Positions 25,201-37,200 of a stretch of 64,000 bases of DNA are shown here, in pieces. Positions within the stretch are counted from its first letter, which is position 1, and the number at the start of each line of letters is the position of its first letter. The notes beneath the pieces were generated by a model. It made no database searches. It was not told the DNA's origin and worked only from the letters and a program-made list of their open reading frames with translations. A program made the position numbers and the translations under genes. Source of the DNA: Anolis sagrei (taxonomy: Eukaryota > Chordata > Lepidosauria > Squamata > Anolidae); NCBI RefSeq assembly GCF_037176765.1, contig NC_090024.1, positions 246,538,571 to 246,602,570 on the forward strand, written 5' to 3'.

Positions 25201-28200
25201 AAGGCGTTATTATGATCATTTTAATAATGCAAGCATGATATACAATTTAAGTCTTTAGTCTTTTGCCTGGATAGCTCAGTCTGTTGTTAACTGCCCTTGA
25301 GTCTGGTTCACCCCATGGCCAGCAAAGACCTCATCTCTCAATGTCTTTGGTTCTAGACAGGTTACTTGGTGCCCATTCCAATCATCAGCTGACCTGGATT
25401 CCACAATTCCTTTTCTTTCTTTTTTTCGAAATCAATACCTATTTATTTATTTATTTATATCATTTTTACTAGGCTTGGGCGATCCAGTTCGTTAATTTCA
25501 TAATTCGTTATTAATTCGTATTTAAATTAGATTACGATCCAATATTGAGCCATGCAGGAATAGTGTGAGGAGTAATTAAGAATCGAAACAATTTTTCCAA
25601 TTTTCGTAATTATTTCGTAATTATTTTCGTATGTCTGGTGCAAGTTTTACAATCTCCCACTTCCGGTCCCGTTGCTCTGCTGCTTCCCTCCTCTTTCCTC
25701 ATGCTTCTTCTTGCCTGACTCTAATATACAATACTATAATATAATATGTAATATTATAATATAATAATAAGATATATATATATATATATATATATTATAA
25801 TACTATTATATTATAGTATTGTATATATTATATTATATTATTATATTATATATTTTATTACTATATTATTATATTATATTATAATTGTATAATATAATAT
25901 AATATAATATAATATATTATAATAATATAATATAATATAATATACAATAATATAATATAATAATATTATAATATAATATACAACAATATAATATAATAAT
26001 ATTATAATAATAATAATAATAATATAATATAATAGTTGTTTTTCTTTTCTCACACCAACAGTCAAAAACAGAGGGAGAGGGAAGCTTCAGAAGTTCCCCC
26101 TGTCCCATTTGGAGGATTTTTTAGCATATTGCGCAATCGCGTCCGCCATTAACAAATCGCTTTGTAATTTACGAAATTTCGGAAATTTCAAAATTTTGAA
26201 ATCTTAAATTTCAGAAGTCCTCAGAATTTAGAAACGCTAGCGCACCCTAGAAACGAAACAAGTTTAGAACCAATTTTTTTCTTGATCGCCCAAACCTAAT
26301 TTTTACCCCACCCATATCAGCCCAAAGACGACTACCTAGCCCTCCTGCAATCCAATCTGTGTGCCAAAATGTGCTGTAATGCCACTCTCTTCATTTGCAA
26401 TGAATAAGACAGCTATTCTCAGATGAGTTTCTTGGAAGACCCCCTTATCACTGGGATCCCTTTCCACTGATTCACCAACTTATGGTCGCCACTAATAGAA
26501 GTTTTTGTGGCATCTCTCAGTCCTTCAGTGTAACTCCAGGGTGTGATGAGGCTAGAATTTGACATCTGACCCACCATTAAATGATGGAGAAGTAACAAGT
26601 GGGCTTGGGGCATTTGGTGCTCGCAGGACATCCTCTTGCTCTTAATGTTGCCATAGATATCAAGTATGGATGTGTGGATCATGCGCTCTGCTTGCACCAT
26701 TTTGCTGGTTTTTCACATGAATGCAGAGGGAGCAGAGTGGTCTCCCTTCCTGAAAATTATTTCTATATTGGGTTGTTGTAGGGTTTTTCGGGCTATATGG
26801 CCATGTTCTAGAGGCATTCTCTCCTGATGTTTCGCCTGCATCCATGGCAAGCATTCTCAGAGGTAGTGAGGTGTGAATGTTTCAACTGACCACCTAGGTG
26901 CAAATGTTTCAACTGACCACCTTGATTAGCATTTGCTGGTCTGACAGTTGTTTGGTGTGGCTTGTTAGTGCCTGGGGCAATCTTTTGTTGAGAGGTGATT
27001 AGATGTCCCTAATTGTTTCCCTTCTGTTGTTTTGCTGTTGCAATTTTAGAGTTTTTTTTTAATACTGGTAGCCAGAGTTTGTTCATTTTCATGGATTCCT
27101 CCTTTCTGTTGAAACTGTCCACATGCTTGTGGATTTCAATGGCTTCTCTGTGTAGTCTGACATGGTGGTTGTGAGAGTGGTCCAGCATTTCTGTGTTCTC
27201 AGATAATCTGCTGTGTCCAGGTTGGTTCCTCAGGTGCTCTGCTGTGGCTGACTTCTCTGGTTGAAGTAGTCTGCAGTGCCTTTCATGTTCCTTGATGCGT
27301 GTCTGGGCAATGCTGCTGCGTTTGGTGGTCCCTACGTAGACTTGTCCACAGCTGCATGGTACACGGTAGACTCCTGCAGAAGTGAGAGGATCCCTCTTGT
27401 CCTTTGCTGAATGGAGCATTGGTTGGATTTTCTTGGTGGGTCTGTAGATAGTTTGTATGTTGTGTTTCCTCATCAGCTTCCCTCTGCGGTCAGGGGTTCC
27501 CTGGATGTCTGGCAAGAACACTTTCGCTCTGGGAGGATCTTGGTCTTGACTCTTCTGGCTTCTTCTCGGTCTTGAAGCTCTTCTGATGTCTGAGGTGGAG
27601 TCTCCATTGGCCTGGAGAGCGCAGTTTAGGTGGTTATTTCTATATTTCATGTTCTTTTTTTCTGTCATTTTTAAAGGTTCCTGGCCATTGAATTCTACAG
27701 AACGTGAATCTCATCCTGCTCGTGGTAAGCATGAGTTTTATGTCATAAAGGCCATGTGATGTTTAGGATGCTCCAGAAAGACTCAGCATGTCTCAAGGTC
27801 TCGACATTTCCCTGCATTGTGTGCCAAGGCAGAGAATTCATTATTTTTCATTACTTCCCCCCGCCCAAAATTGCTAACAATTTGGAACTACTCTTTCTGA
27901 ATTTGGTTTAATGCAGATTGAGATAAGGCACTGCTTTATTGAACCAAGATCTTATGCTGAGTAAATGGAGCTCTTCCTCACACTCACATAATGATGACTT
28001 TCCAATGACCTGCATTCTTGCACAAACAAATGTGACATGAAATGCATGGGACCTTGTGTGTGCAATGTGCATCCTGTGCAATGTACAACAATGGGTAACG
28101 AGAATATAATGACAGTCTTATAGAAACAAGGACAACAGAGCAATGTATTCAGGTCCCTTGGTGCAATCTTGAACTGAAGTGCAAGGAGAGGTAAGCCATG

Positions 28201-31200
28201 TCTTTGTGGGAACTTACACCTCACTGCTGTGAACCAGAAGCCTTAACAGAGCCAAACACAAGGGTAAAGGTCCAACAAAGTTTATTAAAGTAACAAAAAT
28301 GGCTTAGAAACACTTAACTCAGTGTTACTAGCAAAACTGAAAGTCTGTAGCAAAAAGCCAAGCAAAAAAACACAACTTGGAATATAATCCAGATTATACT
28401 GGGATATAATCTGGGATCACAAAAAGTATCAGCAAACTGCTTCAAAAACACAGAGTCCAATAAACATTAATAAACAAGGTAGGAGCAAGCAAAAACGTAG
28501 TCTAGAAACAGTCCAGAAGAAACTGTAGCAGTCCAAAGCGTGAAGTCGTCGTCCCAAAAACAATCCAAAGTCAGCAGGAAGATAGCAGCACTTACAGGAT
28601 TCCAGAAGGTAGAAGCATGGAAACACAGCGATCTGCAGTCCCAGGACGCAAGGCAAGAGTAATAACAGCAACAAAGTCCCAAGCCCAATGCAACACTTTG
28701 CCTACTGCAAAGTTCCAATAGTTTGATACCTTACTTTTATCGTATAACTCCTCATCAGAGGAGGAGCTGGACTCCACCCTGTCTTCATCATTCTCAGGTG
28801 CTTTCGCTTCCACAGCTGCTCGCCACTGCCCATCCCTTCAACTTTTCCAACATCTATCAAGACTTAGATCACCACATGTATTTCCAGGTTGTCCATCTCC
28901 CGAAAACCCTTCAAACTCCTCAATTGATGTGGGTTGGGTACATATGTCCCTGATCTCTTGTACACGGGTCCAATCTAGCCCATTTTCCTCTCCGTCATCA
29001 CTCCCAGTCCCATCACTCCCTGTGAACCCCATGGTCTTCCTCCTCAGTTGGAGCATTAAGTATTTCACGGATCCGCTTCCTTTCTCTTTCTTCATCTGAC
29101 TCTTGCTCCCGAGTAACCCGTTTCAAGCCTCTACTCTCATCTCCCTCCTCCTCCATCTCAGAGTCTGTGAAACCTTCAAACGACTCAGTATCTGTAGGTG
29201 TCATGAATATCTCCCTAATTCGCTTCCTTTGCTGCTCTTGTTCCAGCACCTGAGCAGCCCTCTTTCCCCTTCTACTACCAGTTGTATCTTGCTCAACACA
29301 CTCTACTGCAACACCTCACTCCTCACTAGGATTCCAGACAGTATGATTCAGCATCTATATTTATCACAAGGCATTTCCCTGTAATTCAGCTTTGCAGAAT
29401 TTCTCCAGCTGCTTCCTGTCACTCCATCTAGGAACTGGTTTGCTGAACATCCCTTTGGCAGCCTAACCATCCTCTGCAACAAAACTGCAAGGAAAAGCAA
29501 GCATTGTTTCAAATGTAACCTTCAGTCTCCATGGGAACTTTATATGCAAAAGTGCTAAAATTATCCTTCAGAAGAAGTTGGGCATTTTTTGTCCTTCACA
29601 GAATGTCCAGAGTCAGTTGCAGAAGAGGAGTTGCAGATCGTACAGACTGAACATGCAGCTCCTCATGCAATGCACACTAGCATATTCATTTGCTATAATA
29701 CACTCATATATTCAATTGTGCATTCAGTTGCGTGATGATGTTACCATTTAATGCAAGAGTTGCACAGCACAATCTGTGTTTGAATTTGGAGACTGATACT
29801 ATGGGTATAGAATAAAATTGACTACACCCAGTTTTAAATGCATTTTATTATTTTATTTTATTAGTTTAGTAGCCATCCCCTGCCACGTGTTGCTGTGGCC
29901 CAGTCTGTATATATGTGTTATGTGTGTGTATATATGTGTTTATGTGACCGCGTGAGTGGTGCCACCTATATGTAGAACTGTTAGTTGCAAGATTTAAACT
30001 GTTGTATCATGCTTAATCCTGCCTTTTTACCCTGCTTATGTATAGTTGGATTGATTGGTTATTTATAGCTGTCAATCAGTGTTGTTTGCACCAGTTGAAT
30101 TGCTTTCTCAAGCTCAATTGTTTGGCTCCACCTCTTCCTGGAGGAGGAGAGTGCTTCCCTTTTTCATTCTGCCATCAGAGTTTCTTTCAGATGGACGTGA
30201 GTAAGAGACTTGGCTCTAAAAGCCCCTGCTTAAATTACCTCTCAGCACCAATTCTAAGGTTTTTTACCCTTGGGACTCATGCTTTATGTCCAGATCATCC
30301 TGGACAACATTGAGGAGACACAAGCACCTTCAAACCGGTTCTTTTGGCACCAGAGGAAGGTCTTGTCCCTTCAACATAGGCCATTGGACTGGGGTTGTGT
30401 TTATTCCGATATTCACAGCCATTGAGGAAAGAGGAAACAGGAAAAGCTTCTCAGCTGCAAAGTCCTTGGACTTCAGAGATTGTAAAGTATATTTCCTTTA
30501 TCCCTGTTGAAACATCAAGCTTATGCCTAAGAAAGATAACTCATTGTGAACAATAAATACCATTTCGAGTTATCTGTTGTGTTTTGGTCTTTGGGAGTTC
30601 TAGTTTCCTATAGGAGGGCAAGAAGCAATCCCCTGGGGAAAGATGTCATGTCCATGTCTCTTTCATTCAGAGTTATAGCCCCCAGGTGCGACGGTACAGT
30701 TTATATGTGTGTATATTTGTGTAACTTTGTATATATGCGTGTTTGCATGTGTATATGTGTATATGGGTATATGTGTGTGCATATCTGTGTGTGTAGATGT
30801 ATATATATGTGTGTGTATATATTTGTGTGTTTATATGTATATATGTATATTGTGTATATGTGTGTGCTTGTCTATATGCATATTTGTGTGTATATATGTA
30901 TGTATGTGTACATGTGTGTATGTGTGTAGATGTATGTGTCTGCTTGGGTATAAATATGCATGTGTGTATGTATGTATACATGTGTATATGTATGAGTGCA
31001 TTTGTATATATGTGGAGTATTTTGGGGATTTTTAAGTCCGTTCTGCTAGGGTTTTTTGTGTGTTTATGGGTGATGAACACTCGTTTGACTGTTAGGTGTA
31101 TTGTGTCAAACTTCCGTGTCGATTCGTGTAGTGGTTTCTGAGTTATGTTATTCGCACAAACGAACATTACATTTTTATTTATATAGATTAGTGTATTTTA

Positions 31201-34200
31201 TTAATGAATTTTAACCTGAAATTTAACTGCGTGTATCCCATTAAGGATAAAGGAGCCCCAGGTGGTGCAGTGGGTTAAACCACTGAGCTGCTGAAAGGTC
31301 ACAGGTTCAAATCTGGGGAGCGGCATGAGCTCCTGCTCTTAGGCCCATGTTGCCCTCCAGGACAGGAATAATCCTCTGACTTTAAAAAACCTCAAACGTT
31401 GTGTAGGGGAAAACAATCCTTTTATTGAAGATAAGTAAAAGCAGCAAAGTAAAAAAGCACTTTAAAGGAATGGGTAAATCCAATTAGGTAAGCAGATAAG
31501 CAGGGACAAATTAGTCCAAGGTAGAGTTCAGCAAAGTCCCAAAACAAAGTCCACACTTCACTAACAAAATCCAAAGAACCAGGAAATGTTGATTCAAGGC
31601 ATGAGTATGTAATCACAAGAGACAGAGTCAAACCATGAAACAAGAAATCCTTAAACATGAATGTTCCAAGCAAAGCTTCCATGAAAAAAGAACAAAAATT
31701 TAGCAGGATTCTAAATCATGTTTCATCTGGCTATATTTCCCATGCTTGGAACTTTTATCCCCTCATTAACCATTCCAAGCACTCAGGAATTGGTTTCGCT
31801 TTCCTTGAACGCCCTTTATCTTTTTCTGTCGGAGCCTGGCAGAACGCCAAAGGCCTTGGTCGAGCTGTCTGTTTTGGCTAATTTCCACCTGCCTGTCTAT
31901 ATGCTCATTAATTTCTGCAGGTGCCAAGTTGTTTTCAAGCCCCAAATCCTGGGATCTCTCTGGGAGCAATTCAGCGAGTAAACCATCATCCTTATATCCT
32001 GTAGGAACATTCTCATGGGAAACTACACTTGGAACAGGTGTCTCTCTGTCATTCTCTGCATCAATATCACTGACCAAACCATTGCCATCTTGAACCTCAT
32101 TGACATCATTCCCCACATCCAAAGCACCCTGATCCTGAAACACAATCACAGGCTGAACTCCAACAGCCCAGCTTCTGCCAACCTAGCAGTTTAAAAACAT
32201 GCAAATGTAAATAGATCAATAGGTACCACTGGGGGGGGGGGGGGGGACAGTGCTCCATGCAGTCATGCTGGCCACATGACCTTGGAGGCGTCTACGGACA
32301 ACGCTGGCTCTTCGACTTAGAAATGGAGATGAGCACCAACCTCGAGAGTCGAACATGACTGGACTTCATGTTAGGGCGAAACCTTTATCTTTACTATCAC
32401 GGCTGTTAGGAATTGTGGGAGTTGAAGTCCAAAACGCCTGGAGGGGCAAAGTTAGCCCATGCCTGGTTTAGCCCGTAATGTGCTAACATGGCGACAGTGG
32501 GAGCCTGATCAGAGGGAATATTTGAGTCAATAGGAGTATGCATTGTTAACCTTTCTTTCCTCCTTTGCAATGATGGCATTGCCCCGGTCCCTCTTAATGG
32601 TCATCTCCTCTGTGCCTAGATTTCTGCCACCTTCCTAGTGCCTCTGGCTCTTGTGACGCCCCCTCCGTCCACCGTGTCTTCTACAACTCCCAGGCCAGGA
32701 GGTGCGAGAGGTTCCTTTACAAAGGCTGTGGAGGCAACAGGAACAATTTTGCAACACAACTGGAGTGTCTCCGGAGCTGCTCCAATCCAGGTGAGAAGGA
32801 CACTGAAGGGAAGGCGGGCTCAGCAGAGATTAAAGGGACAACTCCTACTGCAGGCAAACTACAGCCATCCCACTGATGTTCTCTATAGGCATTCCCTTGG
32901 TCCTTCAACATCGTTCTGGTGGATCTAGAAAGGCTAGTGAGATGTTCTCTATAGGCATTCTCTTGGTCCTTCAACATCATTCTGGTGGATCTGGAAAGGC
33001 TAATGAGAAGTTCTCTATAGGCATTCTCTTGGTCCTTCAACATCATTCTGGTGGATTGAGAAAGGCTAGTGAGATGTTCTCTATAGGCATTCTCTTGGTC
33101 CTTCAACATCGTTCTGGTGGATCTAGAAAGGCTATTGAGATGTTCTCTATAGGCATTCTTTTGGTCCTTCAACATCGTTCTGGTGGATCTAGAAAGGCTA
33201 GTGAGATGTTCTCTATAGGCATTCTCTTGGTCCTTCAACACCATTCTGGTGGATCTAGGAAAGGCTAGTGAGATGTTCTCTATAGGTTTTCTCTTGGTTC
33301 TTCAACATCATTCTGGTGGATCTAGCAAGGCTAGTGAGATGTTCTCTATAGGCATTCTCTTGGTCCTTCAACATCATTCTGGTGGATCTAGGAAAGGCTA
33401 GTGAGATGTTCTCTATAGGTTTTCTCTTGGTCCTTTAACATCATTCTGGTAGATCTAGAAAGGATAGTGAGATGTTCTCTATAGGCATTCTCTTGGTCCT
33501 TCAACATTGTTCTGGTGGATCTAGAAAGGCTAGTGAGATGTTCTCTATAGGCATTCTCTTGGTCCTTCAACATCATTATGGTAGATCTAGAAAGGCTAGT
33601 GAGATGTTCTCTATAGGCATTCCCTTGGTTCTTCAACATCGTTCTGGTGGATCTAGAAAGGCTAGTGAGATGTTCTCTATAGGCATTCTCTTGGTCCTTC
33701 AACATCATTCTGGTGGATCTAGCAAGGCTAGTGAGATGCTCTCTACAGGCATTCTCTTGGTCCTTTAACATCGTTCTGGTGGATCTAGCAAGGCTAGTGA
33801 GATGCTCTCTACAGGCATTCTCTTGGTCCTTTAACATCGTTCTGGTGGATCTAGAAAGGCTAGTGAGATGTTCTCTATAGGCATTCTCTTGGTCCTTCAA
33901 CACCATTCTGGTGGATCTAGGAAAGGCTAGTGAGATGTTCTCTATAGGTTTTCTCTTGGTTCTTCAACATCATTCCGGTGGATCTAGCAAGGCTAGTGAG
34001 ATGTTCTCTATAGGCATTCTCTTGGTCCTTCAACATCGTTCTGGTGGATTTAGAAAGGCTAGTGAGATGTTCTCCATAGGCATTCTTTTGGTCCTTCAAC
34101 ATCGTTCTGGTGGATCTAGAAAGGCTAGTGAGATGTTCTCTATAGGCATTCTTTTGGTCCTTCAACATCGTTCTGGTGGATCTAGAAAGGCTAGTGAGAT

Positions 34201-37200
34201 GTTCTCTATAGGCATTCTCTTGGTCCTTCAACACCATTCTGGTGGATCTAGGAAAGGCTAGTGAGATGTTCTCTATAGGTTTTCTCTTGGTTCTTCAACA
34301 TCATTCTGGTGGATCTAGCAAGGCTAGTGAGATGTTCTCTATAGGCATTCTCTTGGTCCTTCAACATTGTTCTGGTGGATCTAGAAAGGCTAGTGAGATG
34401 TTCTCTATAGGCATTCTCTTAGTCCTTCAACATCGTTCTGATGGATCTAGAAAAGCTAGTGAAATGTTCTCTATAGGCATTCTCTTGGTCCTTCAACATC
34501 ATTCTGGTGGATCTAGAAAAGCTAGTGAGATGTTCTCTATAGGCATTCTCTTGTTCCTTCAACATCATTATGGTAGATCTAGCAAGGCTAGTGAGATGCT
34601 CTCTACAGGCATTCTCGTGGTCCTTTAACATCGTTCTGGTGGATCTAGCAAGGCTAGTGAGATGCTCTCTACAGGCATTCTCTTGATCCTTTAATATCAT
34701 TCTGGTGGATCTAGCAAGGCTAGTGAGATGCTCTCTACAGGCATTCTCTTAGTCCTTCAACATCGTTCTGGTGGATCTAGCAAGGCTAGTGAGATGCTCT
34801 CTACAGGCATTCTCTTAGTCCTTCAACATCGTTCTGGTGGATCTAGAAAGGCTAGTGAGATGTTCTCAATAGGCATTCTCTTGGTCCTTCAACATTGTTC
34901 TGGTAGATCTAGAAAGTCTAGTGAGATGTTCTCTATAGGCATTCTCTTGGTCCTTCAACATCATTTTGTGGTATTTTTCTACCAGAAATCTTTTGTTTCA
35001 ATAGGGCTTGCTATTATCTGTGATTTCATATTTCTTCAATCAGTACAGACATCTACCCCCTGTAGATATGGGGGCTATATTGTGCTACCCTCATTCTAGA
35101 AGAACAGCTGTTATTATTTCTCCTCAAGTCAACTTTGACTTTTGGTGATCCTATGAATAGAGAACTCCAAGTTAACTGCATATGTGCATATAAGCCGCAC
35201 ATGATCCTGGTCTCCAAAATTCCCAATGGAGGTTTGGACAAATAGAAATGCACTTCAACCTTATGGTGGTCTGCTCCTTCCTTTCAGGGATCTGTCAGCT
35301 CCCAATGGACCACGGAATAGGCGATGCCCTGAGGCCTCGCTACTTCTACAACTCCGACTCCAGGACCTGTGAACACTTCATCTACCGAGGACACCACGGC
35401 AATGCCAACAACTTCTGGGAGGAAGAAGATTGCCTCCAGTTCTGTGGATCCCATGGTAATTTTGGGGTGGCATAAATGTGCCCAAAGGCAGGCCTAGGTA
35501 GAGAATGAAGTCCTCAAAAGCACAGGCAATTTCCTCCCACATTCCTCATCTTGGAGTATGCTGCATTAGAAAGATACTAGAAGGTGCAGATGAAGAACAT
35601 CTGAAGACCAAATAATCCCCTGCTCTATAGCATAAATTGCATATACAGTAGAGCCTTGGAATCTGCTGGAGTTTGTTTCCAGGACCCACTCTGGATACCA
35701 AAATCCATGAATGCTCAAGTCCCATTGTATACAATGGTGGAGTAAAACTGCATAAACTGATATATAAAATGGCAAAATCAAAGTTTCCTTTTTCGATTTT
35801 TTAAAAATACTTTTGAGCAGTAGATGGTTGAATCCATGGATCCAGAATCCATTGAATCAGAGGACCAACTGTGTTGCAGTAGATCATATGGCATCCATTG
35901 CTGAACGGCTCTCCTGACTGTGAGAGCCGTTCAGCAGTGGAACTCTCTGCCCTGGAGTGTGGTGGAGGCTCCTTCTTTGGAAGCTTTTAAGCAGAGGCTG
36001 GATGGCCATCTGTCAAGGGTGATTTGAATGCAATATTCCTGCTTCTTAGCAGAATGAGGTTGGACTGGATGGCCCATGAGGTCTCTTCCAACTCTTTGAT
36101 TCTATGATTCTATGTATCAGCATTTGAATAGGCCAGCAGCTGAACTCCTTTTCAATAGTAGTAACACAATGTACACCATACAATAGAAGTACAATAGAAG
36201 CACATAGACGCCACGTGCATTTCTCATCTTTATTTAGGACTTGAACTATGATGGCCTCTGACCATCGTTGAATCACTTTAATCAGGAGCTCAATTTGTGA
36301 TCAACGAAAATGGTAGCCCGAATCCTCTTTATTAGGTTGGCTTAGAGTAGAGCCATTATTGGTTGGGTGACTCGTCATTCAGCAAGGTGTCCAATGGGTC
36401 TACTCCAGTTGGGGTGAACCAGCAAGATCACAACTATTCTGGGCAAATTCTGTTGTTCTGGCCATATCTATACGGCAAAGGTAACGTCAACTGATATCTG
36501 AGTCTCCGTAGGGTCCCAAATAATGCATGGCTTGGATTTGCAGTGGAAGCAACACATCCAGCTGTTAATGAGGCTCAAGAGGAAATGGGGTTTGTTCTGG
36601 GATGCTTCAGAGAGATCCCAGAGTTGTGGTATATGACGCCACAAAAATTAGGTATAATGTATGACAATGTTAGAAACAAATGCTGGAAATGTGAATTACA
36701 GACGGGAACCTTCTACCATGCATGGTGGACATGTCCCGTGATTAGTGCATACTGGAAAATGATAAAACAAGAATGTGAGAAGATATTAAAATTGAAAATT
36801 CATATGAAACCAGAATACTTTTTACTGGGAATCATAGACGAAGAATTGGAACTAGACCAAAATATGGATATCCTGTTTAATTATTGTATCACTGCAGCAA
36901 GAATAGCATGGGCAAAAAAATGGAAACAGAAGGAAGTAACCACAAAGGAAGAATGGATAAGTAAAGTGGAGGAAATTAAAGACATGGACAAACTGACATT
37001 TGCATTAAAAGATTCATACAGAAGACCAATAAAAAGAACAGACTGGAAGCTATTTGAGGAATACATATCAATATATCTAAACAGACATGATATGAAAGGA
37101 GAGCAAGAAGAAATTTCAGAAGAAGGAAGAAGACAAAAATAGAGGAAACCAGAGAGAAGATGATTAAGGAAGTCAGAAGACCCCCATCACCCCCTTATAC

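Noticed and set aside
25720-26040. AT-rich origin or scaffold attachment site
   Set aside because: It is internal to a transposable element with its own target duplication; AT richness alone is not evidence.
27009-27668. GIY-YIG protein as a host nuclease or a prokaryotic transfer
   Set aside because: It is joined to Penelope-like terminal sequence found three more times in the window, so it is a mobile element fragment.
29605-29680. Possible exon after TCCTTCACAG ([12 protein letters not shown]...)
   Set aside because: Good acceptor and open phase-1 frame, but no donor follows at a reasonable distance and no domain is present.
30546-31167. Tyr/Val/Cys-rich frames on both strands
   Set aside because: Products of the (TGTA)n microsatellite inside a Helitron.
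32874-34968. CRISPR-like array of 66-bp repeats
   Set aside because: No spacers; the units are directly contiguous and the DNA is vertebrate.
32717-35099. Repeated 22-residue peptides on both strands as a repeat protein
   Set aside because: The 66-bp minisatellite is open on both strands simply because its period is a multiple of three. It lies in an intron between two confident Kunitz exons, and frames are broken by 67-base units.
36543-37142. 199-codon frame as a host gene
   Set aside because: The L1 ORF2 C-terminal region followed by 3' UTR, poly-A and a target duplication.
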